Source: an uncultured bacterium
GTDB lineage: Bacteria; Bacillota; Clostridia; Lachnospirales; Lachnospiraceae
Length of the DNA stretch: 51,979 nt
Direction of reading: 5' to 3'
Assembly (NCBI GenBank): GCA_947063875.1
Contig: CAMSTY010000022.1
Coordinates: forward strand, 1-51,979
Part shown: piece by piece, positions 25,486 through 35,049 of the stretch
Position numbering within the stretch: position 1 is the first letter of the stretch
Layout: the number at the start of each line of letters is the position of its first letter
Position numbers and translations under genes: made by a program
The notes under the pieces: model-generated
Told to the model about the DNA's origin: nothing
What the model saw: only the letters and a program-made list of their open reading frames with translations
Databases searched by the model: none

Positions 25486-27133
25486 ATGGCTATGGATTAT
25501 GGGAAGTGTGCAAAGGAGATTTTTGAGAATCTGGGGGCCGGGAGAATCTGGTAAGTGCGGCCCACTGTGCCACCAGGCTCCGGCTGGTGACGGTGGACAA
25601 CAGCAAAATCGATAGGAAGAAGCTGGAAAACATCGACGGGGTGAAGGGGGTGTTCAGCGGAAATATTTTTCTGGGCGCCGTCATCGGCATGATTATGATT
25701 CATCCGAATCTGATCAATGCCTGGTCAGTGGGAGGCATGGACCCGTCTCAGATTCCGGTATGGCGCCTGTTCGGGTTTTCCATTCGGCAGGTAGGCTATC
25801 AGGGGCATGTGATTCCGGTGATCATTGCCGTGTGGATCATGTGCCATCTGGAACGGTGGCTCCATAAGCATGTGCCGGAGATGATTGATTTGTTTGTGAC
25901 GCCTTTGTGTACGGTAATGATTACGGCGTTTCTGACCCTGGGACTGATCGGGCCGGTATTTTCTACGGCCGAGAATGACATATTAAGTTTTGCCCAGTGG
26001 ATTATCACCGTGGGCCACGGGATCGGAGCCATGATTATGGGAGGCCTGTACCCCTTTACGGTGGTCTGCGGAATCCACCATATGTACAATGTGATCGAGG
26101 CCGGCATGTTGTCTGCGGCAGATGGTTTGAATACCTGGATGCCCATCGCCTCGGCTGCCAACTTTGCCCAGGGCGCGGCCTGCCTGGCAGTGGGACTGAA
26201 GGCAAAGAATCACAAAACCAAATCCGTGGCGATTCCTTCTGCTTTATCTGCCGCCCTGGGAATCACGGAACCGGCCATTTTCGGGGTGAACCTGCGGTTT
26301 ATGAAGCCTCTTCTTTGCGGCGTGGCAGGGGGAGCCTGCGGCGCCGTGCTGGGAGCCATCTTCCGCATCGGGGCAACCTCTTATGGAGTGACGGGGCTTC
26401 CGGGTTTTCTGATTACCTGGATTATACGGCCCAGTATGCGGTTGTCCTGGCAGTGGCCTTTGCGGTGTCTTTTATTCTGACCTGGACGCTGTGGAAGGAA
26501 GAGGGAGAATCGGGAAAGGCAGGAACAGGCAGCATAGAAGTGGCAGGTAAGTCCCAGGGGCAGACCGGGACGGAAAAAGGAAATGGCAGTCAGGGAAATA
26601 AGGCTGAGGAAAATAAGAACCAAGGGGAGGATCGGATGATAGACCAACTGCTGGCTGCCATTCCTCCGATGGAGGCAGAAGCCAACACCTTGTATGCGCC
26701 AGTCAAGGGAAATGTCATCGGCAGAGATGCTATTCCGGATGAGACCTTTGCCTCCGGTATGCTGGGGGACGGCGTGGGGATTGAACCGGAGGTGGGTGTT
26801 GTGGTGGCGCCATGCGATGGGGAGATCGCGTCGCTTACCGATACCCGCCATGCCATCGGGATGGTAGGGGCCGGAGGCCTGGAACTTCTGATTCATGTAG
26901 GAGTGGATACGGTCAATATGAAAGGCGATGGTTTTAAACTGTTTGTGAAAATGGGCGATCAGGTGAAGGCCGGGCAGAAGCTTCTGACCTTTGACATCGA
27001 GAAAATCAAGGCAGCAGGCTATAGCGCGACCACAGCGGTCCTGGTGGCAAACACCTACAATTATTCCGCCTGCAAGGTGGAGAAGACAGGGAAGACGGAA
27101 CTGATGGAGAAGCTTGTGGTGATGGAAGCATAG
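25486..27133 (+). pseudogene. Sucrose-type PTS EIIBCA gene, two frameshifts and an internal deletion
   Basis: Three frames together encode one PTS protein. ATG 25486 (AAGGAGAG 7 nt ahead) opens an EIIB domain, MAMDYGKCAKEIFENLG, which frameshifts near 25531-25540 in a GGGGG run. The next frame carries 'AAHCATRLR' with the EIIB phospho-cysteine, then joins 'VKGVFSG' directly to 'NIFLGAVIGMI' inside EIIC. About 100 residues normally between these are missing. EIIC continues to 'TGLPGFLIT' near 26415, where a second one-base loss shifts the frame to 'LDYTAQYAVVLAVAF'. An intact EIIA follows with active site 'LLIHVGVDTVNM'. Promoter, operators and regulator are intact, so the decay may be recent. 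Confidence 0.88.
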
Positions 27134-27160
27134 AGAGGGGGTTTCCGTAATTCAAGTCAG

Positions 27161-27213
27161 AAAAACCGCAGGGGGCAAAGAAGAGGGATTCTTCTTCGCC
27201 CCCTGCGGTTTTT
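27161..27213. terminator. Strong bidirectional terminator
   Basis: AAAAACCGCAGGGGGC (27161-27176) pairs perfectly with GCCCCCTGCGGTTTTT (27198-27213). The stem continues inward after one mismatch with AAGAAG/CTTCTT. T runs are present on both strands. Confidence 0.92.
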
Positions 27214-27257
27214 GTATTTCGGCCATAATCTTTTGCGGTGGGATTTTCCCGTGGCCC

Positions 27258-27286
27258 TTGACGTTTTTTTAAAATTCCCGTATCCT
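27258..27286 (+). promoter_or_regulatory. Promoter of the LacI-family regulator
   Basis: TTGACG (27258-27263), 17 nt, TATCCT (27281-27286). No copy of the operator lies here, so autoregulation is not indicated. Confidence 0.5.
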
Positions 27287-27341
27287 TAAAGCAGGTAAAA
27301 GCATAAAGATCTGTTGTGAGACAGGCACAAACGGAGGAACC

Positions 27342-28328
27342 ATGAATATCGCAGAAATTGCCAGACGGGCCGGCGTATCCAGCGCTGCCGTGTCCCGTTA
27401 TTTTAATAATGGATACATATCGGAGGAGAAGCGGGAGAAGATCCGTCAGGTGGTGGAGGAGACCGGATATCGGCCGTCTCTGCAGGCCCAGACCTTGCGG
27501 ACCAGGAAGACGAAACTGATCGGGGTGATTCTGCCGAAGATTGATTCTGCCGTGGCCATAGGCAATATGGTGGCAGGGATTCTCTCGGCGTTCAATGAAA
27601 AAGGATACCAGCTTCTGCTGGCAGATACTCAGAACAGTCCGGCAAAGGAACTGGAATATCTTTCCGTTTTTAATGAGAAGCAGGTAGACGGCGTGATCTT
27701 TATTGCCACCGTGTTCAGCAGCGCCCACAAGAAAGCGTTGAAAAACATGCAGGTCCCTGTGGTTTTGGCCGGGCAGCTTTTATCCGGATATTACTGCGTT
27801 TATCACGACGATTATCATGCCCTGTATGATATGACCCGGCTGGTTTTGGAAAAAGGGAGAAGGCGTCTGGGGTTTATCAGTGTGTTTCATCAGGATCGGG
27901 CGGCGGGCCTGGACCGGTACCGGGGGTATTGTGATGCGGTAAAAGAGGCGGGCCTGGAGGAACTGGAGAAACATTTTGTGATTGCGGATTTTACCATGAA
28001 ATCCGGATATGAGAAAGCGAAGGAATTGTTTGACAAATGGGGGAGGCTGGATGGGGTCGTCTGCGCCACGGATTCCATCGCCATCGGCGCAATGCAGTAT
28101 CTGAAGGAGCAGGGCATCCGGATACCAAAGGAGGTCATGGTCACGGGGCATGGGGACTCGGTTCTTTCCCAGGTGGTGGAGCCCTCCCTTACTACCATTC
28201 GTTATTCTTATGAGGAAAGCGGCAGGCTGGCAGCGTCCATTCTCCTGGAGATATTGGAAAAGGGGGAAAGCGTGATGAAGGAAATTAAGATGGGGTATGA
28301 AATGGTGGAGAAGGAGTCGACCAGATAA
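27342..28328 (+). CDS. LacI-family transcriptional repressor, ScrR-like
   Basis: The 328-residue protein has the LacI headpiece 'MNIAEIARRAGVSSAAVSRYFNNGYISEEKREKI' (1-34) with hinge 'GYRPSLQAQTLRT', then a periplasmic-binding-like sensor ('LIGVILPKIDS', 'VDGVIFIATVFSS', 'DGVVCATDSIAIGAMQYL'). Headpieces of this form are typical of sucrose repressors. Position next to the PTS gene and the three palindromic sites makes them its likely targets. ACGGAGGAACC is 5 nt before the ATG. No sucrose-6-phosphate hydrolase lies nearby. Confidence 0.9.
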   Translation: MNIAEIARRAGVSSAAVSRYFNNGYISEEKREKIRQVVEETGYRPSLQAQTLRTRKTKLIGVILPKIDSAVAIGNMVAGILSAFNEKGYQLLLADTQNSPAKELEYLSVFNEKQVDGVIFIATVFSSAHKKALKNMQVPVVLAGQLLSGYYCVYHDDYHALYDMTRLVLEKGRRRLGFISVFHQDRAAGLDRYRGYCDAVKEAGLEELEKHFVIADFTMKSGYEKAKELFDKWGRLDGVVCATDSIAIGAMQYLKEQGIRIPKEVMVTGHGDSVLSQVVEPSLTTIRYSYEESGRLAASILLEILEKGESVMKEIKMGYEMVEKESTR

Positions 28329-28411
28329 AACAAGGCTTTCTTTGCTGCCTGCTGCACAGGCAGGGCAGCGGACAACAAAAAGCCAAAGCAGAAAATGGAG
28401 GTTTGAGGAAA

Positions 28412-28831
28412 ATGACATGTGAGGAAATTATGAGGTACAGAGATGAGAACAATCATTTCGCGGCGTTTTTGGGGATTCGGACCCTGGAGATGAGGCCTGG
28501 ATATGCCATGGGAGAGATCAAACTGCAGGAGTGCCACAAGAATGCGGTCGGGTCTGTCCATGGGGGATGTATTTTTGCCCTGGCCGATACCATCGGAGGA
28601 GCGGCGGCGGCCTCAAGGGGAACCCGTATCACTACGATTTCCGGGGATTTCCATTATCTGTCAGCGGCTATGGAGGGCAGCAAAAAGCTGATCGGGACGG
28701 CAAAGGAAATCAAATACGGAAAGAAAATCCGGGTATATGATGTGGAAATCACAGATGATGCCGGCCGGGTGATTGCCAAGGGGATTTTTTCCTATTATAA
28801 TCTGGGGACGCCCTGGGTGGAGGAAGGATAG
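28412..28831 (+). CDS. PaaI-family hotdog thioesterase
   Basis: The 139-residue protein has the hotdog fold signature 'NAVGSVHGGCIFALADTIGGAAAASRG' near 47-72 and 'TISGDFHYLSAA', typical of PaaI/YdiI acyl-CoA thioesterases. The HGG motif and the downstream Asp (in LADT) are the usual catalytic site. ATG 28412 is preferred to TTG 28403; GGAGG is at 28397-28401. The next gene, ogt, starts 20 nt later, so they are co-transcribed. Confidence 0.9.
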   Translation: MTCEEIMRYRDENNHFAAFLGIRTLEMRPGYAMGEIKLQECHKNAVGSVHGGCIFALADTIGGAAAASRGTRITTISGDFHYLSAAMEGSKKLIGTAKEIKYGKKIRVYDVEITDDAGRVIAKGIFSYYNLGTPWVEEG

Positions 28832-28851
28832 GTTTTTAAGAAAGGGGCAAA

Positions 28852-29361
28852 ATGATGCAGAAAACAAAAGAAAAAAGGGATTATGTGGGAATTCAGATGG
28901 ATTCTCCCATAGGAACTCTTTCTGTCGCGGAGGATGGGGCCGGGATTTGCGACGTATATCTGGGCGCCCTGGAGGGGTTAAGCAGTACAGAAAGCGATGT
29001 CAGGGAGCAGGAAACCCCTCTACTAGCCGAGGCGCGGCGTCAGCTTACGGAATATTTTGCAGGGACGCGGCGGGAATTTTCTCTTCCGCTTTCCCTTCAT
29101 GGCACGGAGTTTCAGATCAAAGACTGGAAAGCGTTGCAGGAGATCCCATACGGAGAAACCTGTTCCTATAAGCAGATAGCGGAAAGGATCGGCAGCCCGA
29201 AGGCTTTTCGGGCCGTGGGAATGGCAAACAATAAAAACAGGATTGCTATTATCATTCCCTGCCATCGCGTGATCGGAGCGGATGGTTCCCTGGTCGGATA
29301 CGGCGGCGGGATAGATAAGAAGATCTGGCTTCTGGAATTAGAAAAGAGAATGCTGCATTAA
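28852..29361 (+). CDS. ogt: Methylated-DNA-protein cysteine methyltransferase
   Basis: The 169-residue protein repairs O6-alkylguanine by transferring the alkyl group to its own cysteine. The active site 'IIIPCHRVIGADGSLVGYGGG' is near 140-160, and the helix-turn-helix 'PYGETCSYKQIAERIGSPKAFRAVGMANNKN' is complete. The N-terminal domain is short but complete. The pair 'QIKDWKAL' replaces the commoner 'QRKVWKAL'. Two adjacent ATGs (28852, 28855) are possible starts. Confidence 0.95.
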   Translation: MMQKTKEKRDYVGIQMDSPIGTLSVAEDGAGICDVYLGALEGLSSTESDVREQETPLLAEARRQLTEYFAGTRREFSLPLSLHGTEFQIKDWKALQEIPYGETCSYKQIAERIGSPKAFRAVGMANNKNRIAIIIPCHRVIGADGSLVGYGGGIDKKIWLLELEKRMLH

Positions 29362-29363
29362 GT

Positions 29364-29388
29364 CAGGGAGCCGGCCTGCGGCTCCCTG
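29364..29388. terminator. Hairpin between convergent genes
   Basis: CAGGGAGCCG (29364-29373) pairs with CGGCTCCCTG (29379-29388) around a 5-nt loop. No T tract follows on either strand, so it may slow or protect transcripts rather than terminate well. Confidence 0.5.
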
Positions 29389-29396
29389 CGAAAGGC

Positions 29397-30635
29397 TTAA
29401 GCGTAATATAAGGTGGTATGGGTTCCGGTTCCGCTGATGGACTGCATAAGATCGTACAGGCTGTTGTCTTCCAGGGCAGACGCAAACTGGCTGAGTTCCA
29501 GGTTATAGCGGGTGGAAAGGCTCATACGGATTTCGCCGCCGAAATTATGAAAGGTTGAGAAAAATGCGTTTCCCAGATATTTCCCGGCGCTTTTTTCTAA
29601 TGCCTGCGAGATGCTGGCTGAGGACTGATACTGCTTGATTGCATACTCAAAGGGGGCAAGGGACCTTTGGGGGTCGGTCAGTGTGCCGCCGGAATATTGG
29701 TTCAGCCATGTTTGAAAGCTTCCCAGAAGCAGAGAGGACATTTCTTCACTCATTCCAAAATGATTCAGTGTCTGAGACATCTTCATATAACGCACCGCCA
29801 GATGGATACCCACCTCCTGATCATTCATCAAAAGCAGTTCCTGGGGGTTCATTTTGAGGGCCGTCTTGGCAACAAAGCCGGCGGACTGGAGTTCTTTTAT
29901 CGTATAACCTTCCGATTTCTCCCCGGAGGCGGCTTCCTGTGCGTCCCGGCCCAGGGATTCCCCCTTTTCCCGCGCGATAAGAGCGTGTGTCTGTAGGATT
30001 AACTCCATCATGGCATAATCTTTTTCCCCGTCAAAAAGTCCGTTCTCCTGGGCATATGCTTCCATGCCTTCGATTCTTTTGTCAATAGCGGCAGGCAGGC
30101 TGTCACCCAAGGCTTTGCCCAGGCCGCTGCCTTCGGTGCGGTCAAAGAAAGCGCCCACGGTATTTTTGTAAGAGTCAGCCATTTTTCTCTTTGCCCGGGA
30201 AAGCAGGGAGTCCAGACGGTTCATATTTTCTGTCAGTTTGTCCTCCTGGCCGGCATATTTTTGCTGTATGGTATGTTTGGCGGCAACGTATAGGGACGCG
30301 ATATGGTCAGCGGAACGTTCCAGCGTGTCGGCATTATCCAAGGTAACGCCGATGGCATAATAACGTTCGATGGAGTCCCAGTCGATTCCATCTTTTTTTA
30401 ATGCTTCCGGGTCCGTGGCCGGAAGCGTCTGGCCAAAGGAAATATCGCCTGTCAGAGACAGCGTTTCTTTGGAGGCAGACGTCATGTGGTTTGCCGGCAA
30501 ACGGTCGGCAGAACGTTCGTAAGTATCCAGACGGGCGGTATGTTTGCCTTCCTGGGATTTTTGTCTGGAAACGGTTTTGGAAGAGGCCGGGGAAGCCTTA
30601 TCAGAACGGTATCCGGACGTAATCTTAATCTCCAT
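29397..30635 (-). CDS. Conserved hypothetical protein, 412 residues
   Basis: I do not recognise this protein. It has no signal peptide and no membrane segment. Residues 1-60 are polar and low in order ('SGYRSDKASPASSKTVSRQKSQEGKH'). The rest is mainly helical with conserved-looking 'DWDSIERYYAIGVTLDNADTLERSADHIASLYVAAKHTI' near 84-125 and 'FEYAIKQYQSSASISQALEKSAGKYLGNAFF' near 325-360. The start is preceded by AAAGGA. It lies 28 nt after the SpoVB-like gene and is probably co-transcribed with it. Confidence 0.75.
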   Translation of the reverse strand: MEIKITSGYRSDKASPASSKTVSRQKSQEGKHTARLDTYERSADRLPANHMTSASKETLSLTGDISFGQTLPATDPEALKKDGIDWDSIERYYAIGVTLDNADTLERSADHIASLYVAAKHTIQQKYAGQEDKLTENMNRLDSLLSRAKRKMADSYKNTVGAFFDRTEGSGLGKALGDSLPAAIDKRIEGMEAYAQENGLFDGEKDYAMMELILQTHALIAREKGESLGRDAQEAASGEKSEGYTIKELQSAGFVAKTALKMNPQELLLMNDQEVGIHLAVRYMKMSQTLNHFGMSEEMSSLLLGSFQTWLNQYSGGTLTDPQRSLAPFEYAIKQYQSSASISQALEKSAGKYLGNAFFSTFHNFGGEIRMSLSTRYNLELSQFASALEDNSLYDLMQSISGTGTHTTLYYA

Positions 30636-30663
30636 AGGTTTATCCTTTACTCCTATCTTTTTC

Positions 30664-32241
30664 TTATATATCGACGGAGTCCTTGTCTTTTATAACGTTT
30701 TTCCAGCAGCGGAGCAGCTGATGCGCCTTTTTTCCGGCAAAATGAAAGACCAGCAAAAGTCCTCCATAGCAAGAGCATAAAAACAGGATTTGAATGGCGG
30801 TTTCCACAAAAAGCGGCAGCTTGCCGGAGGCCGGGAAAAGGTCCAGCGTAAAAAAGTGGATTCCGATGGCGATCATCAAAAGAGACACAGGCTTGACAAT
30901 CATTTCCCAGGCATTCCAGGTGAAGGAGATCAGCTTTTTTAAGGACCATAGATGGAAAAGCGCTAAAAGAAGTTCGCTGATTAGCATTCCCCACAGATAA
31001 GCGAGGATGCCGAATAAGGGAATGCCAAAGAGGACAAAGCCGATACGCAGCAAAAGGCAGGCTGTGTTCTGCAAAAAGGTAGTCCGGGTCCGGCCCAGGC
31101 CGTTCAAGATACTTCCCATGGTAGTGGCCAGATAAAGGAATGGGCAGAGCCAGGCCAGAATCCGGATAAAACGTCCGGCATCCGGGTCGTGGAAGACACC
31201 CGTGCCAAGTTCTTCTCCAAACAGGGTGAAAATGCCGATGCAGAGGATTCCCATATACAGGCTGTAACGCAGAGACAGGGAAATGCTGGCGGCGATGCTG
31301 CCCTTACGGCCTTCTGCCTGGTCCTTGGCTACGCTTGGAAGAAGGAGTACGGCCAGGGAGTTGGTGATGGCGGAGGGGAAGAGGATAAAGGGCAGTGCCA
31401 TCCCCGTCAAAACTCCGTAGACAGCAAATGCCTGACTGCTCTTTAGTCCGGACATCTGAAGACGGCTGGGAATCCAGATTGCTTCCGCGCTGGCCAGGAG
31501 ATTGAGGACCAGGCGGTTTCCCATCAGGGGAAGAGCCAGGGCCATCAGCGGCGCGGCAGTGCCGGGGGCCAGAAAGCCGGCGGCAATCTCTTTTGTCTGA
31601 GGAGGGAACAGAATCAGGCAGAGGAAGGTAAACGCCGCAGAAGCAACTTCTCCGACCAGATGGCCGTAGGCGGCGAGCATGACCGTGATGGTACGGCCGG
31701 AATGAAGCCAGGAGGATGCGATAAAAAAGACTACCGCCATGCGCACGATCTGCTCTGCCACCTGAGAAAACGCGGGGACCTGGGATTTTTGCAGTCCGTA
31801 ATAATAACCGTTGATACAGGCATGAAAAGCAGCAAAGGGCACAGAGATTCCGATTAGCGGCAGGTAGGGGGCGCAGCGTGGTTCCATCAGCATAACATCA
31901 GCCAGAAATTCTGCATGCCTGCAGATCAGAAAGGCCAGCACAAAGGACATGGTCAGGGAAATAACCGTGCCGGTGCGGAAAATAGAGCGGCCTCTGGCAA
32001 TATGGGAGGCGATATGCTGGGAAAGGGCAGTTTGGACGGAGCCGGCACAGAGGGCAAAACAGATGCCGAAGATGGGATGCACCATGTTGTAAATGCCAAG
32101 CCCTTCCGCACCAATGGTCCGGGAAAGAAAAATACGGTAGAAAAAACCTAGCACCCGGCAAACCAGGCCGGTGCCGGTAAGCAGGATGGTACCGGTGAGA
32201 AAGGTTCGTTTTTTGGGAGATAATTCGGACAAGGAAATCAT
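30664..32241 (-). CDS. Polysaccharide flippase, SpoVB/MurJ-like (MVF/MOP superfamily)
   Basis: The 525-residue protein has about 14 membrane helices. The N-terminus 'FLTGTILLTGTGLVCRVLGFFYRIFLSRTIGAEGLGIYNMVHPIF' is the SpoVB/PST signature. It would export lipid-linked wall precursors, in sporulation cortex synthesis or in capsule/teichoic acid assembly. The start is supported by GGAG 6 nt upstream. Called SpoVB-like because of length and N-terminus; a MurJ role cannot be excluded. Confidence 0.88.
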   Translation of the reverse strand: MISLSELSPKKRTFLTGTILLTGTGLVCRVLGFFYRIFLSRTIGAEGLGIYNMVHPIFGICFALCAGSVQTALSQHIASHIARGRSIFRTGTVISLTMSFVLAFLICRHAEFLADVMLMEPRCAPYLPLIGISVPFAAFHACINGYYYGLQKSQVPAFSQVAEQIVRMAVVFFIASSWLHSGRTITVMLAAYGHLVGEVASAAFTFLCLILFPPQTKEIAAGFLAPGTAAPLMALALPLMGNRLVLNLLASAEAIWIPSRLQMSGLKSSQAFAVYGVLTGMALPFILFPSAITNSLAVLLLPSVAKDQAEGRKGSIAASISLSLRYSLYMGILCIGIFTLFGEELGTGVFHDPDAGRFIRILAWLCPFLYLATTMGSILNGLGRTRTTFLQNTACLLLRIGFVLFGIPLFGILAYLWGMLISELLLALFHLWSLKKLISFTWNAWEMIVKPVSLLMIAIGIHFFTLDLFPASGKLPLFVETAIQILFLCSCYGGLLLVFHFAGKKAHQLLRCWKNVIKDKDSVDI

Positions 32242-32409
32242 AGCGTCTCCGGAAATGCGAAATTATTACAATATATTGGGAAAAGCAGGGTGGTAGAACA
32301 TGGAACTTTGCCTTGCCAGGTGGAAGATGGGGGTATGGGAGGCGGGGGGTGGGGTGAGGTATTTGAATGAGGAAAAAGACAAAATACGACAATAATTGAC
32401 AAAATATTC

Positions 32410-32437
32410 TTGCAACGTGATGTTTTTTCGGTATAAT
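32410..32437 (+). promoter_or_regulatory. Promoter of the zinc-ribbon module operon
   Basis: TTGCAA (32410-32415), 16 nt, TATAAT (32432-32437), 41 nt before the first start. The -10 is perfect. Confidence 0.65.
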
Positions 32438-32477
32438 ATTACGTAAGAAAATATCTTGAAGGATGTGGGATGGCAGT

Positions 32478-33527
32478 ATGCTTGTATATCGTTGTATTGT
32501 TTGTGGATGTATTATGTATGTGGGAGGAAGCTTTTCTTCCATGCTTTGTGAACATTGCGGTGTGGTGGCGGCTATTCCACCTGATCTGGAAAAGTACGGA
32601 GATTTTTATAACGAGGCGACTTATTTCCGGCAGAAAGGAAATTATGAGAAGGCGTTGGAAATTTATGATAAACTTCTGTCGGAAGATAGAGAAGCAGCGG
32701 AAGCCTATTTTGGGAGGATGCTGTGTCGCTATGGCGTAAAATATAAAAAGGATCAGGAACAGGAGCGTTGGCGTCCGGATTGTTATCTGTCACAGAATAC
32801 GCCGATCCGTGAAGACGCGGATTATCTGAAAGCGCTGGGGTTTGCCGGTGAACGGGCACGGCATATATACAGAAAATTTGCAGAACAGATTGACTTTGTG
32901 TGGCAGAAAAAGACAAAACCTGATGAGGGAATTATCGGAGAGGTTTCAGATGAACTGCCGGTTACAGGAGAATTTCTTTTTTTCTGCAGGTTAAGTGAAA
33001 GCCAGCTGGAAACGTTTGAAAGGTCTTTGCGGCTTGGGTCAGAACGTGAAAAGAAAGACCTTTATTTTGTACATAAAAGCAGCTGTGTGGATGATAACGT
33101 TGAGATAGGAGAAGGCACGCAAATCGGCCGCTTCTGCCATATCCAGAGAGGGGCTAGGATCGGCAGAAACTGTGTGTTAGGGCAGAATGTCAATATCTCT
33201 TATAATGTACAGATCGGGGATTGTGTGGAGATTCAGAATAATGTGACCATCTGCGAAGGAGTGGAGCTGGAGGATGAGGTGTTTTGCGGGTTGTCCTGTG
33301 TATTTACCAATGAACGGATTCCCCGTGCGGGACATTCGGGCGAGTCAAAGGTATACCGGGAGACGCTGGTGAAACGGGGAGCAAGTATAGGTGCGAATGC
33401 AACGATTATCTGTGGAAACACCATAGGAGAGTATGCCTTGGTAGGGGCTGGGGCTGTGGTGACAAAAAATGTGCCGAATCACACGCTGGTGATGGGAGTG
33501 CCGGCGCGGGTGGTTCGGAGAATTTAA
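32478..33527 (+). CDS. Zinc-ribbon/helical module fused to a hexapeptide-repeat acetyltransferase
   Basis: The 349-residue protein has a zinc ribbon with C6-x2-C9 and C24-x2-C27, a helical TPR-like section (about 44-150; '[25 protein letters not shown]', '[14 protein letters not shown]'), then '[19 protein letters not shown]'. From about residue 205 it is a left-handed beta-helix: repeated '[26 protein letters not shown]', ending '[28 protein letters not shown]', as in sugar N-acetyltransferases of the WbbJ/WbpD group. ATG 32478 matches the starts of the two paralogues. The first 150 residues are shared with the next two genes. The fusion of a ribbon/TPR module to an acyltransferase is unusual; substrate unknown. 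Confidence 0.85.
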   Translation: MLVYRCIVCGCIMYVGGSFSSMLCEHCGVVAAIPPDLEKYGDFYNEATYFRQKGNYEKALEIYDKLLSEDREAAEAYFGRMLCRYGVKYKKDQEQERWRPDCYLSQNTPIREDADYLKALGFAGERARHIYRKFAEQIDFVWQKKTKPDEGIIGEVSDELPVTGEFLFFCRLSESQLETFERSLRLGSEREKKDLYFVHKSSCVDDNVEIGEGTQIGRFCHIQRGARIGRNCVLGQNVNISYNVQIGDCVEIQNNVTICEGVELEDEVFCGLSCVFTNERIPRAGHSGESKVYRETLVKRGASIGANATIICGNTIGEYALVGAGAVVTKNVPNHTLVMGVPARVVRRI

Positions 33528-33581
33528 AAACAGGAAGAGGAAAATGGACAGAATTTCAGGGAATGAAGGGGAGAGAAAGGA

Positions 33582-35024
33582 ATGAGTGTGCGCATATTGC
33601 GTTGTGCTGTCTGTGGGGTTGGGGTGGAGGCAGATACAGAATTTTCCGTGGCGAAGTGCGGATATTGTGGTTCTGCAATTGCGGTGCCATGCAGATGTGA
33701 GCAAAAAGGGGAACGTTATGACATGGCTCATTATCTGCGCCAGAGCGGAGACTTTCCGGCTGCTGAGGGAGTTTATGATAAACTGCTTCGGGAAGGCGGA
33801 GAGGATGCGGAGGCATATTTTGGGCGTGCCCTGAGCCGTTATGGGGTGCGGTATCAGAGAAATCCGATCTCTCTAAAATGGGAGCCGGATTGCAGCCAGT
33901 GGAGGCAAAGGCCGATTCTGCAGGAGCCGGATTATCTCTGTGCCATGGAGCTGGCAGATGCCCTGACTCGGGCTGTGTACCGCCAGATGGGAGAGCAGAT
34001 TGATCAGAGATGGCAGATAAACCCGGTTGCTGACGGAGGGAAAATCCTGTTGTTTTACAGACCAGACCAGTCGGGATTGGAAAGTTTTGAGAGACGTCTG
34101 TGGGAAAAGAAGAATGACGGCAGAGAGTCCAAAGAAAATATTCTGATGGCAGACGGAAACAGTTCCTGGGTTCTGGGAAGCAAAATTAAGCGGCAGGATA
34201 TCCGCCGGATCTGCTTTTTTGCAAGTCTGGCCGAAAAGCCGGCAGACAGCTGGGATGTCTCAGCAAAAAAAGATGAAAGCGTGATAGCCTGGGTAAAACC
34301 AGATGAAGAAAAGTATGAACTGTATGTGGCGGCAGAAGGGAAAATCCGGGCCAACAGGAATTGTTACGGGCTTTTTCGAGGGTATACCTGTCTGGAAGAA
34401 ATTTGTTTCAATCACTGTTTTCAGACCTTTGGTGTGGCGAATATGGCATTTATGTTTGGGGACTGCAAGGCGTTGCGCAGGGTGGATGTGGGAGAGTTTG
34501 ATACTTCTCAGGTAACAGATATGTCGGGGATGTTTACGGGGTGTAAGAATCTCTCTGAATTGGATGTCAGTGATTTTGAGACTATCCGGGTGACGAATAT
34601 GTCCTGCATGTTTGATGGCTGCAGTGGACTGGTTAAGCTTGATGTCCGGAATCTGGAGACCTTTCAGGTTGTGAATATGTCCTGTATGTTCAACGGCTGC
34701 AGCAGTCTGACAAAACTGGATATCCGGGATTTTGACACGTTTCAGGTGACGGACATGTCCTGTATGTTTAACGGTTGTAGTAATCTTTTAAAGCTTGATG
34801 TCCGGAATTTTGATACTTCCCAGGTAAGGGATATGTCTTATATGTTTTATGGCTGCACCAGTCTTTTGAAACTGGATGTGAGCGGTTTTTGTACTAGCCA
34901 GGTGGAGGATATGCGGGGGATGTTTTATAATTGCATCAGTCTGTTTTGTTTGGATATCCAAGGATTTGACAAGTCTAATGTGAAGGAAGATACCCTGATG
35001 CTGGCAGGGACGCGGTGGGGATAA
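33582..35024 (+). CDS. Zinc-ribbon/helical module fused to DUF285 leucine-rich repeats
   Basis: The 480-residue protein starts with a zinc ribbon (C8, C11, C26, C29) and the same helical module as its upstream neighbour: 'AHYLRQSGDFPAAEGVYDKLLREG', 'AYFGRALSRYGVRYQRNP'. A middle linker has 'ILLFYRPDQSGLESFERRLW'. Residues about 285-470 are seven 26-residue repeats of the form MSxMFxGCxxLxxLDVxxFDTxQVTD, the DUF285/BspA-like LRR family often found on bacterial surface proteins. There is no signal peptide, so it is probably cytoplasmic. GGGGAG is 9 nt ahead of the ATG. Confidence 0.85.
   Translation: MSVRILRCAVCGVGVEADTEFSVAKCGYCGSAIAVPCRCEQKGERYDMAHYLRQSGDFPAAEGVYDKLLREGGEDAEAYFGRALSRYGVRYQRNPISLKWEPDCSQWRQRPILQEPDYLCAMELADALTRAVYRQMGEQIDQRWQINPVADGGKILLFYRPDQSGLESFERRLWEKKNDGRESKENILMADGNSSWVLGSKIKRQDIRRICFFASLAEKPADSWDVSAKKDESVIAWVKPDEEKYELYVAAEGKIRANRNCYGLFRGYTCLEEICFNHCFQTFGVANMAFMFGDCKALRRVDVGEFDTSQVTDMSGMFTGCKNLSELDVSDFETIRVTNMSCMFDGCSGLVKLDVRNLETFQVVNMSCMFNGCSSLTKLDIRDFDTFQVTDMSCMFNGCSNLLKLDVRNFDTSQVRDMSYMFYGCTSLLKLDVSGFCTSQVEDMRGMFYNCISLFCLDIQGFDKSNVKEDTLMLAGTRWG
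34443..34988 (+). repeat. 78-bp tandem repeats encoding DUF285 units
   Basis: Seven units of 78 nt (26 residues) begin at ATG codons at 34443, 34521, 34599, 34677 and so on. Units are diverged in sequence but identical in length, so the array is held by protein structure and not by recent slippage. Confidence 0.8.
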
Positions 35025-35049
35025 GGAAGATGGAAATGGATGAACGATT

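Noticed and set aside
28344-28369. Hairpin CTGCCTG/CAGGCAG as terminator of the LacI gene
   Set aside because: Short stem with no T tract; not enough to call.
34443-34988. DUF285 repeats as evidence for a secreted surface protein
   Set aside because: The protein begins with a zinc ribbon and has no signal peptide, so the cytoplasm is more likely.
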